Origin: an uncultured Owenweeksia sp.
Lineage (GTDB): Bacteria; Bacteroidota; Bacteroidia; Flavobacteriales; Schleiferiaceae
Assembly: GCA_937146805.1 (NCBI GenBank)
Contig: CAKZRR010000045.1
Coordinates: 1-35,383, forward strand
DNA length: 35,383 bases
Direction: 5' to 3'
Shown here: positions 14,461 to 23,500 of the stretch, one piece after another
How the letters are laid out: each line of letters starts with the position of its first letter
How positions within the stretch are numbered: position 1 is the first letter of the stretch
Notes under the pieces: model-generated
Seen by the model: the letters and a program-made list of their open reading frames with translations, nothing else
The model's database searches: none
What the model was told of the DNA's origin: nothing
Position numbers and translations under genes: made by a program

Positions 14461-15819
14461 ATGTCCAGTTTTCAAGATTTTAACCTTAGCACCCAGCTTC
14501 AATCAGCTATTGATGAGTTGGGCTTTAGTCAGCCTACACCTATTCAGCAAGAAGCCTATTCGGCTGTGCTCTCAGGAAAAGACCTGGTGGGTATTGCGCA
14601 AACTGGTACTGGTAAAACTTTGGCTTACTTGCTGCCTATAGTGCAAAGCTTAAAGTTTTCTAAACAAACCAATCCGCGTATATTAATATTGGTACCAACG
14701 CGCGAATTGGTATTGCAGGTAGTTGAAAACATTGAAGCCATAACCACCTATATTAATTTGCGTCCCTTGGGTGTATATGGTGGTGTAAATATTAATGCCC
14801 AATCGCAATTGGTGGCGCAGGGTTGCGATATATTAGTGGCTACTCCAGGCCGTTTATACGACTTGGCCGTTACCAGAGCGGTGAGCTTAAAAAGTATTCA
14901 GCGCTTGGTGATTGATGAGGTGGATGTAATGCTGGATTTAGGATTTAGGTTTCAGCTTACCAATATTTTTGATCATTTACCCGAGCGCAGGCAAAACATT
15001 ATGTTTTCGGCCACCATGACGGAAGATGTGGATACCTTGCTGGATGACTTTTTCTTTACCCCCAAACGAATTGCTATCGCGCTAAGCGGAACCCCTTTAG
15101 ACAATATAGCCCAGCAGTGTTACCCCGCTAAAAACTTTTATACCAAAGTAAATTTGTTGGCTCACCTGTTAAAAGACAAAGCTGAATTTGCCAAGGTGTT
15201 AATTTTTGTTCCCAATAAAAAAAGTGCCGATAGGTTATACGAAGCCTTGCATGAGCATTTTGCATCGCAGCTAAGCGTTATTCACTCTAACAAAACACAG
15301 AACTACAGAATACGCTCTATTGAAGATTTTGACAGCGGAGTAAGTCGCCTTTTAATATCTACGGATGTGATGGCGCGTGGATTGGATTTAGATCAAATTA
15401 CGCATGTTATTAATTTTGATGTACCGCGCTATCCCGAAAATTACATGCACCGTATTGGCCGTACGGGTAGGGCAGCGCATGAGGGTAAATCTATTCAGTT
15501 GTACACCGAAGGTGAGTTAGAACGAAAGGAGGCTATTGAGGCTTTAATGGATTATCAAATACCCCAACAAGATTTTCCAGAAGAGGTGGAGGTTTCTAAA
15601 AGGCTTACGCCCGATGAACAGCCCAAGGATGGTGACACTAAAAATCCACATCGAAATCGCAAAGCCAAATTGCACGTAAGTGGCGATAGTTTTCATGAAA
15701 AAAGTGATAAAAACCAAAAGACCAATCAAGGAGGTTCGTACCACCGTGAGTTAGCCAAAAAGTACAAAAAGGCCAAAACCAGAGGTGATAAAAACGCAAA
15801 TAGAAGGAAGAAGGGCTAG
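14461..15819 (+). CDS. DEAD-box-family RNA helicase with DEVD in motif II
   Basis: A 452-residue helicase. Motifs: Q motif (FSQPTPIQ), motif I AQTGTGKT (46-53), PTRELVLQ, ATPGRL, motif II DEVD (152-155) in place of DEAD, SAT, STDVMARGLDL, HRIGRTGR. The two Asp and the Glu needed for Mg-ATP are kept; only the small third residue differs, so ATPase activity is still expected. After the core (about residue 365) comes a tail rich in Lys, Asn and Arg, ending KYKKAKTRGDKNANRRKKG, likely an RNA-binding extension. The start ATG at 14461 gives MSSFQDFNL, as relatives do. It is a paralogue of the gene just upstream. A short stem (AGGGC with GCCCT, 15812-15829) overlaps its stop. Confidence 0.92.
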   Translation: MSSFQDFNLSTQLQSAIDELGFSQPTPIQQEAYSAVLSGKDLVGIAQTGTGKTLAYLLPIVQSLKFSKQTNPRILILVPTRELVLQVVENIEAITTYINLRPLGVYGGVNINAQSQLVAQGCDILVATPGRLYDLAVTRAVSLKSIQRLVIDEVDVMLDLGFRFQLTNIFDHLPERRQNIMFSATMTEDVDTLLDDFFFTPKRIAIALSGTPLDNIAQQCYPAKNFYTKVNLLAHLLKDKAEFAKVLIFVPNKKSADRLYEALHEHFASQLSVIHSNKTQNYRIRSIEDFDSGVSRLLISTDVMARGLDLDQITHVINFDVPRYPENYMHRIGRTGRAAHEGKSIQLYTEGELERKEAIEALMDYQIPQQDFPEEVEVSKRLTPDEQPKDGDTKNPHRNRKAKLHVSGDSFHEKSDKNQKTNQGGSYHRELAKKYKKAKTRGDKNANRRKKG

Positions 15820-15825
15820 GATAGG

Positions 15826-15910
15826 CCCTCACCTAAAAAAGGACTTTCAAAAGAAAAATAAAATAGGAATTAAGGCGGTTTTTAGTTGGGTTTTAGCACA
15901 GTTCTTTGTT
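15826..15910. repeat. Repeat B, copy 2
   Basis: The core 15852-15910 matches 9005-9063 over 59 bases with 4 mismatches and no gap; a weaker match reaches back to CCCTC at 15826. It fills the space between the helicase stop and the 3' end of the minus-strand gene 15920-16921, ending 9 bases from that gene's stop codon. Confidence 0.85.
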
Positions 15911-15919
15911 ACCAGCTTT

Positions 15920-16921
15920 TTATTTTAATATTTCTTTCATTTTTTTCAGTTGTTCAATAGGGTCTTTTGTTTTACTATCCTTGTCAAATGAAGAATTCCC
16001 CAAGTCCATTATTTTTGGAATATGGGTGTTTAAAAGTGTTACTTGTTCTTTTATTCGTTCAATTTCTACTTTCAGTTTATCTTCATCCGTTGTTACTGTA
16101 TTTTTCTTGCTTTGAATACGACCAATTAGAAAATCTGTAACTCGTAAGGCTGTTAGACGATTTCTGGCTTTAATATATTGAGATACAAATCCTCTCGCTA
16201 GATTTAGAAAGATTATAATTAAAAAAATAAATGCCGCTGAAATTGATATTCTGATGGTTAAAATTGAATAGAATCTTAAGTTGGGTTCGTGATAGAAAAA
16301 CTTCAAAAGCTTTTCAGAAAATGGATTAGATGTCGTTAGGATACAAAGTAAAATAACCATTAATGTTACAGCTCCTATTATTGCAACCACCGCAGACCAA
16401 GAATATTTTCTTAGTTGGGTGATTGAATCTAAAGACATATCTCGCATATCTTTTGAATATAATCCGAATTTGTCTCTCAATTCAATTATTAAATCATCAA
16501 GTTTGCTTTTTTCGTGATTAATTTTATCAATTTCTGATTCAGTACTTGATTTGTTTGATTCTAATTCTTCAATTTCACCTTCCAAATCAGCTTTCTGAGT
16601 TTGTAATGTAGCAAGGTCATTAGAAAGTGTTTCTTTTGTAGGTGTATTAGTTTGAATGTATGAGTCAAGCTCTGCCTTTTGTCCTGTTAAGGTTCCGATT
16701 TCAGTAGTTAATGTTTGTCTCTGACTACCATTTGTTGTTATAAAGGTTTCTAGTTCAGATTTTGTAGCTTCTAATGTTTCAATTTCAGATTGAATGTCAT
16801 CACGTCTTGTGACTAAACTTTCTAAATCAAGTATCTTAGATTCTAAGTCAGATACTTTAGCTCGTTTTTCTCTTATGAGCCTATTAAGGTTGTTCTTTTC
16901 TTTATTTAAGTCTGAACTCAT
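15920..16921 (-). CDS. Coiled-coil protein with two membrane segments and 28-residue repeat
   Basis: A 333-residue protein of unknown function. Residues about 1-150 are a long coiled coil rich in Glu, Lys, Ser and Thr, with four units at exactly 28-residue spacing, starting at 47, 75, 103 and 131, each fitting I/L-x-x-L/I-x-x-x-K-x-x-L-x-x-x-I. Two hydrophobic segments follow (about 176-197 and 219-242), joined by a loop of about 20 residues, then a basic cytoplasmic-looking tail with a second short coiled coil (about 277-300). There is no signal peptide. Topology suggests an inner-membrane protein with both ends on one side. The gene is lone, minus-strand, with repeat B at its 3' end and a palindrome module 20 bases before the ATG. 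A structural, sensor or defence role is possible, and none is shown. Confidence 0.82.
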   Translation of the reverse strand: MSSDLNKEKNNLNRLIREKRAKVSDLESKILDLESLVTRRDDIQSEIETLEATKSELETFITTNGSQRQTLTTEIGTLTGQKAELDSYIQTNTPTKETLSNDLATLQTQKADLEGEIEELESNKSSTESEIDKINHEKSKLDDLIIELRDKFGLYSKDMRDMSLDSITQLRKYSWSAVVAIIGAVTLMVILLCILTTSNPFSEKLLKFFYHEPNLRFYSILTIRISISAAFIFLIIIFLNLARGFVSQYIKARNRLTALRVTDFLIGRIQSKKNTVTTDEDKLKVEIERIKEQVTLLNTHIPKIMDLGNSSFDKDSKTKDPIEQLKKMKEILK

Positions 16922-16941
16922 ATTCTAAGTTTTAAGTACTG

Positions 16942-16971
16942 CCAACTAAGGGCTAAACAACATGTTGTTTA
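16942..16971 (-). promoter_or_regulatory. CCAAC-N7-palindrome module, copy 2
   Basis: CCAAC (16942-16946), 7 bases, then the perfect 18-bp palindrome TAAACAACATGTTGTTTA (16954-16971), followed by TATCCCC. The layout equals the module at 10962-10996, though the palindrome is shorter and its inner sequence differs. It lies 20 bases before the ATG at 16921. The 10-mer GCTAAACAAC (16952-16961) is shared with repeat A. Confidence 0.7.
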
Positions 16972-17390
16972 TATCCCCTATATATTAACTTCAAAAAAAC
17001 CAGTGGCAATACGTGTTTATTGCAAACTTGATTCAATGATGTAAATGTAGAACGAAACAATCAAAACTAGTTTGGCTACTGCTAATTATCGAAAATGATT
17101 TTAGAAGAAGCAAAAAGCAGGGCTACAGACGCATTGGGTATTTAGTTCTCGGGTTTTAAATTAAAGCGAACAGAATGAGGCTAGTCATCCCGCTAAGGCG
17201 AGTACATTCTCAATCTATACGGAGCATGTGCGATATCATAGGTTGACACTACGTTTATGTGCATTTGCTTATTTAGACTTAGGTTTGTTTTTAAGGATAA
17301 GTAGTAAGAAAGAGGAGAGTTATGGAAATAACTTAATAAGGGGGAGCTCTTATTGATAATTGGTACATCGTTGCAAATTGATGGGTACCT
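16972..17390. other. Intergenic stretch, no gene recognised
   Basis: About 420 bases between two divergent genes. Reading all frames gives only short broken open frames, for example MILEEAKSRATDALGI from 17096. No RNA gene, long repeat or clear terminator was seen. A small stem CGC-TAAG-GCG lies near 17191. The -33 and -7 elements of the next gene follow. Confidence 0.5.
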
Positions 17391-17422
17391 TTTGAAGTTA
17401 GAGTAATAAGTGTTTCCCTTTG
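17391..17422 (+). promoter_or_regulatory. Probable promoter of the NERD-domain gene
   Basis: TTTG at 17391-17394, a 20-base spacer, and TCCCTTTG at 17415-17422, which matches TAnnTTTG except for the A. It is 22 bases before the ATG at 17445. Confidence 0.4.
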
Positions 17423-17444
17423 TATCAGTAAACTAATAATAAAC

Positions 17445-18119
17445 ATGAATTTATTTAAAGGTTGGATAGGAGAAATGAAAACCGCTTTCCATTTGTGGTT
17501 ATGGTTGCCCAGCACGCGATACCGTAGATTTCATAATATCATCCTTCCATCAAAAAGTGGTACCACACAGATAGATCACCTTATTGTTTCCGTTTACGGC
17601 CTATTTATAGTAGAAACAAAAAATAAAAAAGGTTGGATTTACGGTTCTGAAAACCAAGCTAAATGGATACAAGTTTTATACAGTAAAAAATATTCATTTC
17701 AGAACCCACTTAGGCAAACGTATAGGCAAAAGAAGGTGCTGTCTCAGTTTCTCAACCTAGATGAAGCCAGCATTCAAACAGTGATTCGCTTTGTAGGTGA
17801 TTGTAAGCTAAAAACTAAGTTGCCTAAAAACGTTAGAAAATCTGGAGTAAGTAGGTATATCAAACGATTTCGAAAGCAGATTTTATCGGAGGAACAAGTC
17901 TACAGAATAATTGAAACCATCGAGGTACATTTATCTGAATCTACGCTTACCAGTAGAGATCACAGAAAATCGTTGCGCAAAAGACATTCTTCAAAAACCC
18001 ATTGCCCTAGGTGTGGCTCCAGCCTAGTTAAACGAACAGCCAAAAAAGGAGCTAATGCAGGCTCCCAATTTTGGGGCTGTGAAAATTATCCAGCATGTAG
18101 GTTTTCGAGAGACCTATGA
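17445..18119 (+). CDS. NERD-domain protein with C-terminal topoisomerase-type zinc finger
   Basis: A 224-residue protein. The N-terminal half (about 5-120) is a NERD (nuclease-related) domain: GWIGE at the start, then SGTTQIDHLIVSVYGLFIVETKN, with the D...E-x-K pattern of the PD-(D/E)XK nuclease fold (IDH, VETK). Residues 187-218 form a four-Cys zinc finger like those at the end of bacterial topoisomerase I (CPRCG at 187-191, C212, C218, ending CRFSRDL), which binds single-stranded DNA. DNA binding or cleavage is therefore likely, with cytoplasmic location. NERD plus zinc-finger proteins are common in bacteria, and their roles are unsettled; some NERD proteins occur in defence loci. It stands alone and divergent from the coiled-coil gene. 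Confidence 0.88.
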   Translation: MNLFKGWIGEMKTAFHLWLWLPSTRYRRFHNIILPSKSGTTQIDHLIVSVYGLFIVETKNKKGWIYGSENQAKWIQVLYSKKYSFQNPLRQTYRQKKVLSQFLNLDEASIQTVIRFVGDCKLKTKLPKNVRKSGVSRYIKRFRKQILSEEQVYRIIETIEVHLSESTLTSRDHRKSLRKRHSSKTHCPRCGSSLVKRTAKKGANAGSQFWGCENYPACRFSRDL

Positions 18120-18237
18120 CATTAGTTTAGAGGGTTAAAAAAACGTGGCAGCCTGAGGTTTGGTGACAGTTACTAAATACATTTGTAAACGTCCCATTTT
18201 TAGCATAGTTCTCCGCTTTGCTTTGCTTTCCCTTCGT

Positions 18238-18732
18238 TTAGTTTGGGGAGTTGAGTCCCAGTTTGTTTCCTTCAGTATCTAAAAACAATGCAAAAAACCC
18301 ATTTTCATCTGCATGAGCGGTTTTAGGCAGTATTATTTTCCCTCCATTTTCTTCTACCTTATCAAGAATATCCTGAAGATTATTTCCAGCATCAAGATAC
18401 ATAGTGGTACCGTCTGCAGAAGGCTGATATCCTTCCGCTTTCATTATAACTCCGGTAACCATTTGTCCTTCATACGGAAATATTCCCATTTCCATTCCGG
18501 GTATTTCCATTTTTTCAATGTCAATGCCTAAAATAGCTTCGTAAAATGTAATGGCCCGTGAAATATCCGCTGCCGGAATTTCAAAAAGGGAAATAAAACT
18601 TTTCATATCAGCTGCTATTTGTTCTTCATTAGTGGCTGCTTTTTCTGCTTCTTGATGAGGTTTATTTTGATTATTACAAGCTATAAAGCTAAAGGCAAGT
18701 AATACGGCTGCTCCTAGTAAGTTTGTTTTCAT
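18238..18732 (-). CDS. VOC-family lipoprotein (glyoxalase fold)
   Basis: A 164-residue protein. Residues 1-19 form a lipoprotein signal with lipobox FIAC and Cys19, followed by a Glu/Ala-rich linker. The domain from about 45 is a vicinal-oxygen-chelate fold: SFISLFEIPAADISRAITFYEAILGI, then the paired module TTMYLDAGNNLQDILDKVEENGGKI and FFALFLDTEGNKLGL. Family members are metal-dependent lyases, isomerases or resistance proteins; this one resembles small YdcJ/GloA-like cytoplasmic VOC proteins but is unusual in having a lipoprotein signal, so it should sit in the periplasm or at the outer membrane. No substrate can be named. It is separated from its upstream neighbour by 74 bases. Confidence 0.88.
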   Translation of the reverse strand: MKTNLLGAAVLLAFSFIACNNQNKPHQEAEKAATNEEQIAADMKSFISLFEIPAADISRAITFYEAILGIDIEKMEIPGMEMGIFPYEGQMVTGVIMKAEGYQPSADGTTMYLDAGNNLQDILDKVEENGGKIILPKTAHADENGFFALFLDTEGNKLGLNSPN

Positions 18733-18806
18733 TTTTAGGGTTTAAATTAATGATACGAAGTTAGTTTGTGGGTGAAGGTTAAAATTGTAAAAATGCGACA
18801 TGTAAT

Positions 18807-20009
18807 TTATCCATAGAAAAGGGCAGAAAGAGCCATGTTTTCATTTTCTAAAAACTCCTTTGGGTTAGTTCCTGTAAACTCCTTTTTTAGTCGTTCCAAA
18901 TTTTCCAGACTCTTGTAAAAATGACTTGAGTTTACTTCAAATGTTTGGCGAATTAGCTCTTTAGATATAAATTGATTTATGCCAGTTACATAGAATTCTT
19001 TACAAGAGGTGTGTTCTTTTTCTTCGCTATTATTTACATAGCTTATTTTTAGGTAAATAGGTTTTTCTTTTTCAAAGTAATACTCTGTTATGGTTGTAGA
19101 TTTATAGTCGGGATAAAGGTTTTTAACCACCATTATTTTTAGTTCCTTTTTCTGGGTGTAAATAGTGGTTTCTTGGTTTAAGGACGTATCTGTACTCGCT
19201 AAGGTTTGTACCTTAAATTTAGCCCTCTTGTTATTTAGCCCTTTTACCTTAGTACCAATTTGTTGCACCAACTGCTTGTCATAAAGAGCCATAGTATAAA
19301 CGTTCTTTTTTTCGGAAGAATCTGCATTGGAAGAATAGTAGAAAAGATAGTTAAGCTGCTTCTTAACTTTTAGTAAGATAACCGTCATTTTGTAATCAAC
19401 CATTTTTGAATAAAGCACTTCAAAAGGTTTGTCTTGTATCTTGGAAAAGTAATAAGAGGCCACCGCATTGGGGTTGTTTGGTAATTCGTTTCTCGGCTTT
19501 ATCCATTCCAATAGGTTTGTATATGTTTTACTTTCTTCAAAGTTGCGGTCAATCGAATCTGCATAGCTAACATTCTTTTTATCTTGGTAAATATTGCCCT
19601 TATTTTTTACCAAGTTGATTTGACCATTTCTTCTATCAATATAATACAGGCCAATATCCAAAGGAAAAACATCTTTTGCCGTTTGCCCATCACATTCTTT
19701 AGTGTAGGTAACACTTTCAATTACAAACTGGATATGATCGCTACCCACCAAATGAAACTTACCGATTGAAGAAACAAAACAATCATTGCCACAAGGTGCG
19801 GTATAGTAGCTGTGAAAATAGTTGCTATCTGTTACCGATATAATGTTGCCGTAATTTTTCCAGGGATCTTCGCTAAGAGGGGTGAGGGTGTATTCTAGGG
19901 TTAAAGAATCGGTAATTAAATGGTTTATTTTCCAATTACCTTCAATACCCTGCGCATTAAGCTGGCTAGCTGTAAAGACTATGAAAAGTAGCGTTAATGA
20001 GCGTAACAT
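18807..20009 (-). CDS. Secreted hypothetical protein (400 residues)
   Basis: A protein with a signal peptide (MLRSLTLLFIVFTASQLNAQ) and then GIEGNWKINHLITDSLTLEY, a lipocalin-like opening (GxW) that suggests a beta-barrel or beta-sandwich start, though this is only a hint. Cys pairs occur in APCGNDCFVSS (about 91-101) and at TKECDGQ. The rest is rich in Lys, Tyr and Ser, with no recognised domain and no T9SS sorting signal. It is probably periplasmic. The gene precedes a small TPR-like secreted gene by 38 bases in the same direction, so the two may share a transcript. Function unknown. Confidence 0.8.
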   Translation of the reverse strand: MLRSLTLLFIVFTASQLNAQGIEGNWKINHLITDSLTLEYTLTPLSEDPWKNYGNIISVTDSNYFHSYYTAPCGNDCFVSSIGKFHLVGSDHIQFVIESVTYTKECDGQTAKDVFPLDIGLYYIDRRNGQINLVKNKGNIYQDKKNVSYADSIDRNFEESKTYTNLLEWIKPRNELPNNPNAVASYYFSKIQDKPFEVLYSKMVDYKMTVILLKVKKQLNYLFYYSSNADSSEKKNVYTMALYDKQLVQQIGTKVKGLNNKRAKFKVQTLASTDTSLNQETTIYTQKKELKIMVVKNLYPDYKSTTITEYYFEKEKPIYLKISYVNNSEEKEHTSCKEFYVTGINQFISKELIRQTFEVNSSHFYKSLENLERLKKEFTGTNPKEFLENENMALSALFYG

Positions 20010-20047
20010 GGTGTTATAAAATGGATTAACACAATACTAAACGTTTG

Positions 20048-20509
20048 TTATCTACAGAATTTATATCGGTAATAGATTTGTTTATAATCGATTAGAGTTT
20101 TGTCAATCTTATTCATTTCAATTATATACAATTCCGTTAATTCAAGTGATTTGTCGCAATTCCCTATCGACCTATAATTACTTCCTAAATTCCACAAAGC
20201 AGAAAGATTTTTATAGTGTTTCCAGCATTGTTCATTGTATTTAATGCAAATTTCAAGGTCTTCCTCTTTTTTCCACTTTAAGTACCGATGGTAATAGGTC
20301 CAAGCATAATCATACAAGAACTCTTCTTCGCCATTGATGATATCAAATTGAGCGATACTATCAACAAATAATTGATTAGCACGTAACTCTAGGGAGTCCA
20401 TTTTGCCACAAGATGCGGTGTAGTTAGCACGTAACTTTAAGTAGTTAATTTGTCCTAATGCTGTAATTGAGATAAAAAGGCAAGTTACTAAGGTTAAGGT
20501 ATTTTTCAT
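20048..20509 (-). CDS. Small secreted protein, TPR-like
   Basis: A 153-residue protein when started at the ATG at 20509, which gives a clean signal peptide (MKNTLTLVTCLFISITALGQ). A longer frame to 20533 adds MVANIPKN, which would spoil the signal and is disfavoured. The mature part is helical and shows a TPR-like cadence (WTYYHRYLKWKKEEDLEICIKYNEQCWKHYKNLSALWNLGSNYRSIGNCDKSLELTELY, read in shorter pieces), suggesting protein-protein contacts in the periplasm. It is not a recognised family. It lies between the 400-residue secreted gene and the large T9SS gene, all on the minus strand. Confidence 0.75.
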   Translation of the reverse strand: MKNTLTLVTCLFISITALGQINYLKLRANYTASCGKMDSLELRANQLFVDSIAQFDIINGEEEFLYDYAWTYYHRYLKWKKEEDLEICIKYNEQCWKHYKNLSALWNLGSNYRSIGNCDKSLELTELYIIEMNKIDKTLIDYKQIYYRYKFCR

Positions 20510-20588
20510 GTTTTTTGGAATGTTTGCTACCACTCCTTGGGAATGCGTTTACTTATGTAGTAGTATAGACGGGAGCAGGAGGGATACT

Positions 20589-23500
20589 TTATCTAATTAG
20601 CACAACCTTCCCTTTTAGTTCTTCGCTGCTGGTTTTTAGTCGGTACAGATACACATCTTCTTTTGCGGCTTCGCCATCAAAGGTGCCATCCCAAAAATCT
20701 TGGTAGGGATTGTTGGTTTCGAATACGAGTTGCCCCCAGCGGTTAAAAATGGCGAAATGGGCAAAGTCATCGCAATCATTTCCAACTACCATAAACTGCT
20801 CGTTTAACTCATCGGCATTGGGTGTAAATGCGTTGGGGATAAACGTTTGTTGAAACAAATCTTCAATATAAATATTGAAGGATTTATCATAAACGGAAGA
20901 ACACAAACTATCGGTAATAGTAAGCTGTATGCTATTGGTACCCAACACCGAATTGTGGATGGAAGGATATGGCCCTAAATAGGTTAGGCCATTTATGATC
21001 CATCTATAACTAAAACGAGCTCTTTCGTTTTGATGCGTAATGGAAAATGGGTTTTGCTTGCATTGCGTTACCTCAATATGGGTATTGGGAATTTTGGAGG
21101 TGTCGTTAAACTCAACAATGGTGGTTAAAGTATCTATCCTATTGCAAATAGTATCAGTAGCAAATAGTTCTACCGTATAAACACCATTGCTTGGGTAGGT
21201 ATGTTGGATACTTTTTCCTTGCCCTTGTTGTCCATCGCCAAAGTTCCAATGGTAGAGGTGGGCTAAATCACTTTGGGCATCAAAGTCGGCTTTAAAATCT
21301 TTGCTGCAACCAATAAAGTTTGCAGCCAAAGTACTATTAGTAGGAGTTTTGGGATTGAATAAGGTGGTGTAGCTGGTGTCCGATATACCGCAAAATGTAT
21401 CAGTAGCTACTAAGGTTACTTGGTACCGTTGCCCTGCGGCAAAACTATGAACGGGTTCAAAATCGGTGCTAGTAGTGCCGTCTCCAAAAAACCATTGGTA
21501 ATTTTGACTTCGAAGGCTGTGGTTGGTAAAAGTCACTATCAGGGAATCACATACGGTATCTACATTTAGCGAATAATCAATAATTGGAACGGAACGTACC
21601 GTAAAGTTGAAATCTATTTTAATAAGACCCAAATTACAATTACCGGTAGGTTTGGTGGGAGAGTAACTGCCTGGTGTAGTAGGGAAGCTACCACTTGAGC
21701 AACCTGCACAAACTGCCTGGTACATTATTCCATCGGGACTAAAACGGCTTGTTCCACCATCTACATGCTCTTCAGAGCTACCACCAAAATAGGAGGCAAA
21801 TTTTAAACCTTGGGCATCAGGGTCCAGCACCATAAAATAAAAGTCATCTCCGTTACTAGTACTATCAAAGGCATCGGCAGAGGTGGGTAAACCTTTAGTG
21901 TTGCCTCTTTGGTTTTGCTTGGCTAATTGATTAGCAGCACCATTCCATCCACTTAGGTAAATGTTAAGGCAGTTATCTACCATAAAAGCCGAGGGTACTA
22001 AGTCGTATTTATTTTGCCCGCTGCCCACTTGCGTGCTCCAAAGGAGACTGTTGAGTTGGCTGTCGTATTTCTGAATAAATTGCCTTGAGCCGGGGTTGGC
22101 ATACTTTCCGTTGCTAATAGCTAGGCTATCGTCCGATTGACCCACTACGTATATGTTGCCTAGTTTATCTTTGTCAATAAAAAATGCCTGAGTAATACCA
22201 CTGTCGCCAATATAGGTGCCTTTTAGGGCTGCCCCCGATGCGGCATTAAACGTGGCAATAAATCCATCGTAACTGCCACCATGTACTGCTTGCCATGCGG
22301 CAGAGTGGGTAAATAGGTTACTGCTTCTTGTGGAGCCGCAAACTATAATTTTACTGCCATCGTACTTCATGGAGTAACCGGTTTCATTGCCGTTTCCTCC
22401 CACGTAAGTGCCCCATAAAAGCTGACTAAGATTGCTATTAAAGGTTACTAATATGGCATTTTGAGTACTGTCGTTGTGGTTTACATTTCCCGCGTTAAGC
22501 GGCAAGTTGGTGCTTAAGCTACTGCTAAATATGGCTATTTTACCTTGATCTAAAAGGGCAATTTCACCACGGTTATTATCTCCATAATTTAAAGCAGACC
22601 GCAGGTTAATACCATCGCCCAAATCTCCTCCCAAATAGGTGCAGCCTAAAAAAGCGGTTCCATCGCTGCTAAGCTTGCAAATAAAAATATTGGAGCCATT
22701 AGCATAAGTATTAATGTGGGTTTTAAGTGCTGGTCCATTGGAATAAATACTTTGATAGGCATTGCTTAATACCGGAAAATCATTAGACCCTGTATTTCCT
22801 AAAATGTGTAATTCACCTTGGCTATTTACCACCATGCTATGAGGAGCCTCTTCTTGGGTTCCTCCCAAATAAGTGGCGTAAAGAGCACTGTCTCCATGTT
22901 TTGAAAATTTGGTGATACTAATATCGTAACCTCCGCCACCCATGCCACCTTGAACCACACCTAAGGAAGTGGGGTAGCCCATGCCGTATGTTATACCACC
23001 GCCATAGCTGTGCCCTTGGTTGTCGTAGGTAGCTGTGTAGCCAAAATTTATAATGGTGCTGCCAGAGTAGGTGGCAAAATCAAGAATAGGATCAATAACT
23101 ATAGGAATGTTGGGCGCGTAAGTACCAAAACTAAAACCGATGCTCTTTTTACGAACTTCATAATTGCAGGCTACAGGTATTTTTTGTCCGTTAATAAGCT
23201 GATAGGCCAAGGGAATCCACTCATAAACCTCACCCAAACCCGTATTTAAAACAAGTCTGCCATTTTGTACGGTAGCGGATTTCAGTCCATGATAAGTCAT
23301 TTCAATTTTAGGAAGGCTTTTAAGGTTGTTAACTACAATATCGTATTTCAAAAAGTCATCTTGCGAATAGTAGTTTACTTGAACCCCTGGGTACACTTCT
23401 TTTACTTCTAGTAGGTTAAACAAGGGTACCTTCGATTTCCAATTATCGGGGTTATTACCCAAAAAATAATTGTGATATATACTTGCTGCTTGCTTGCCAA

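Noticed and set aside
15812-15829. Hairpin AGGGC/GCCCT as terminator of the second helicase gene
   Set aside because: It overlaps the stop codon and no T run follows on the plus strand.
20510-20533. Upstream ATG at 20533 for the small TPR-like gene
   Set aside because: It would put eight residues ahead of a good signal peptide; ATG 20509 is preferred.
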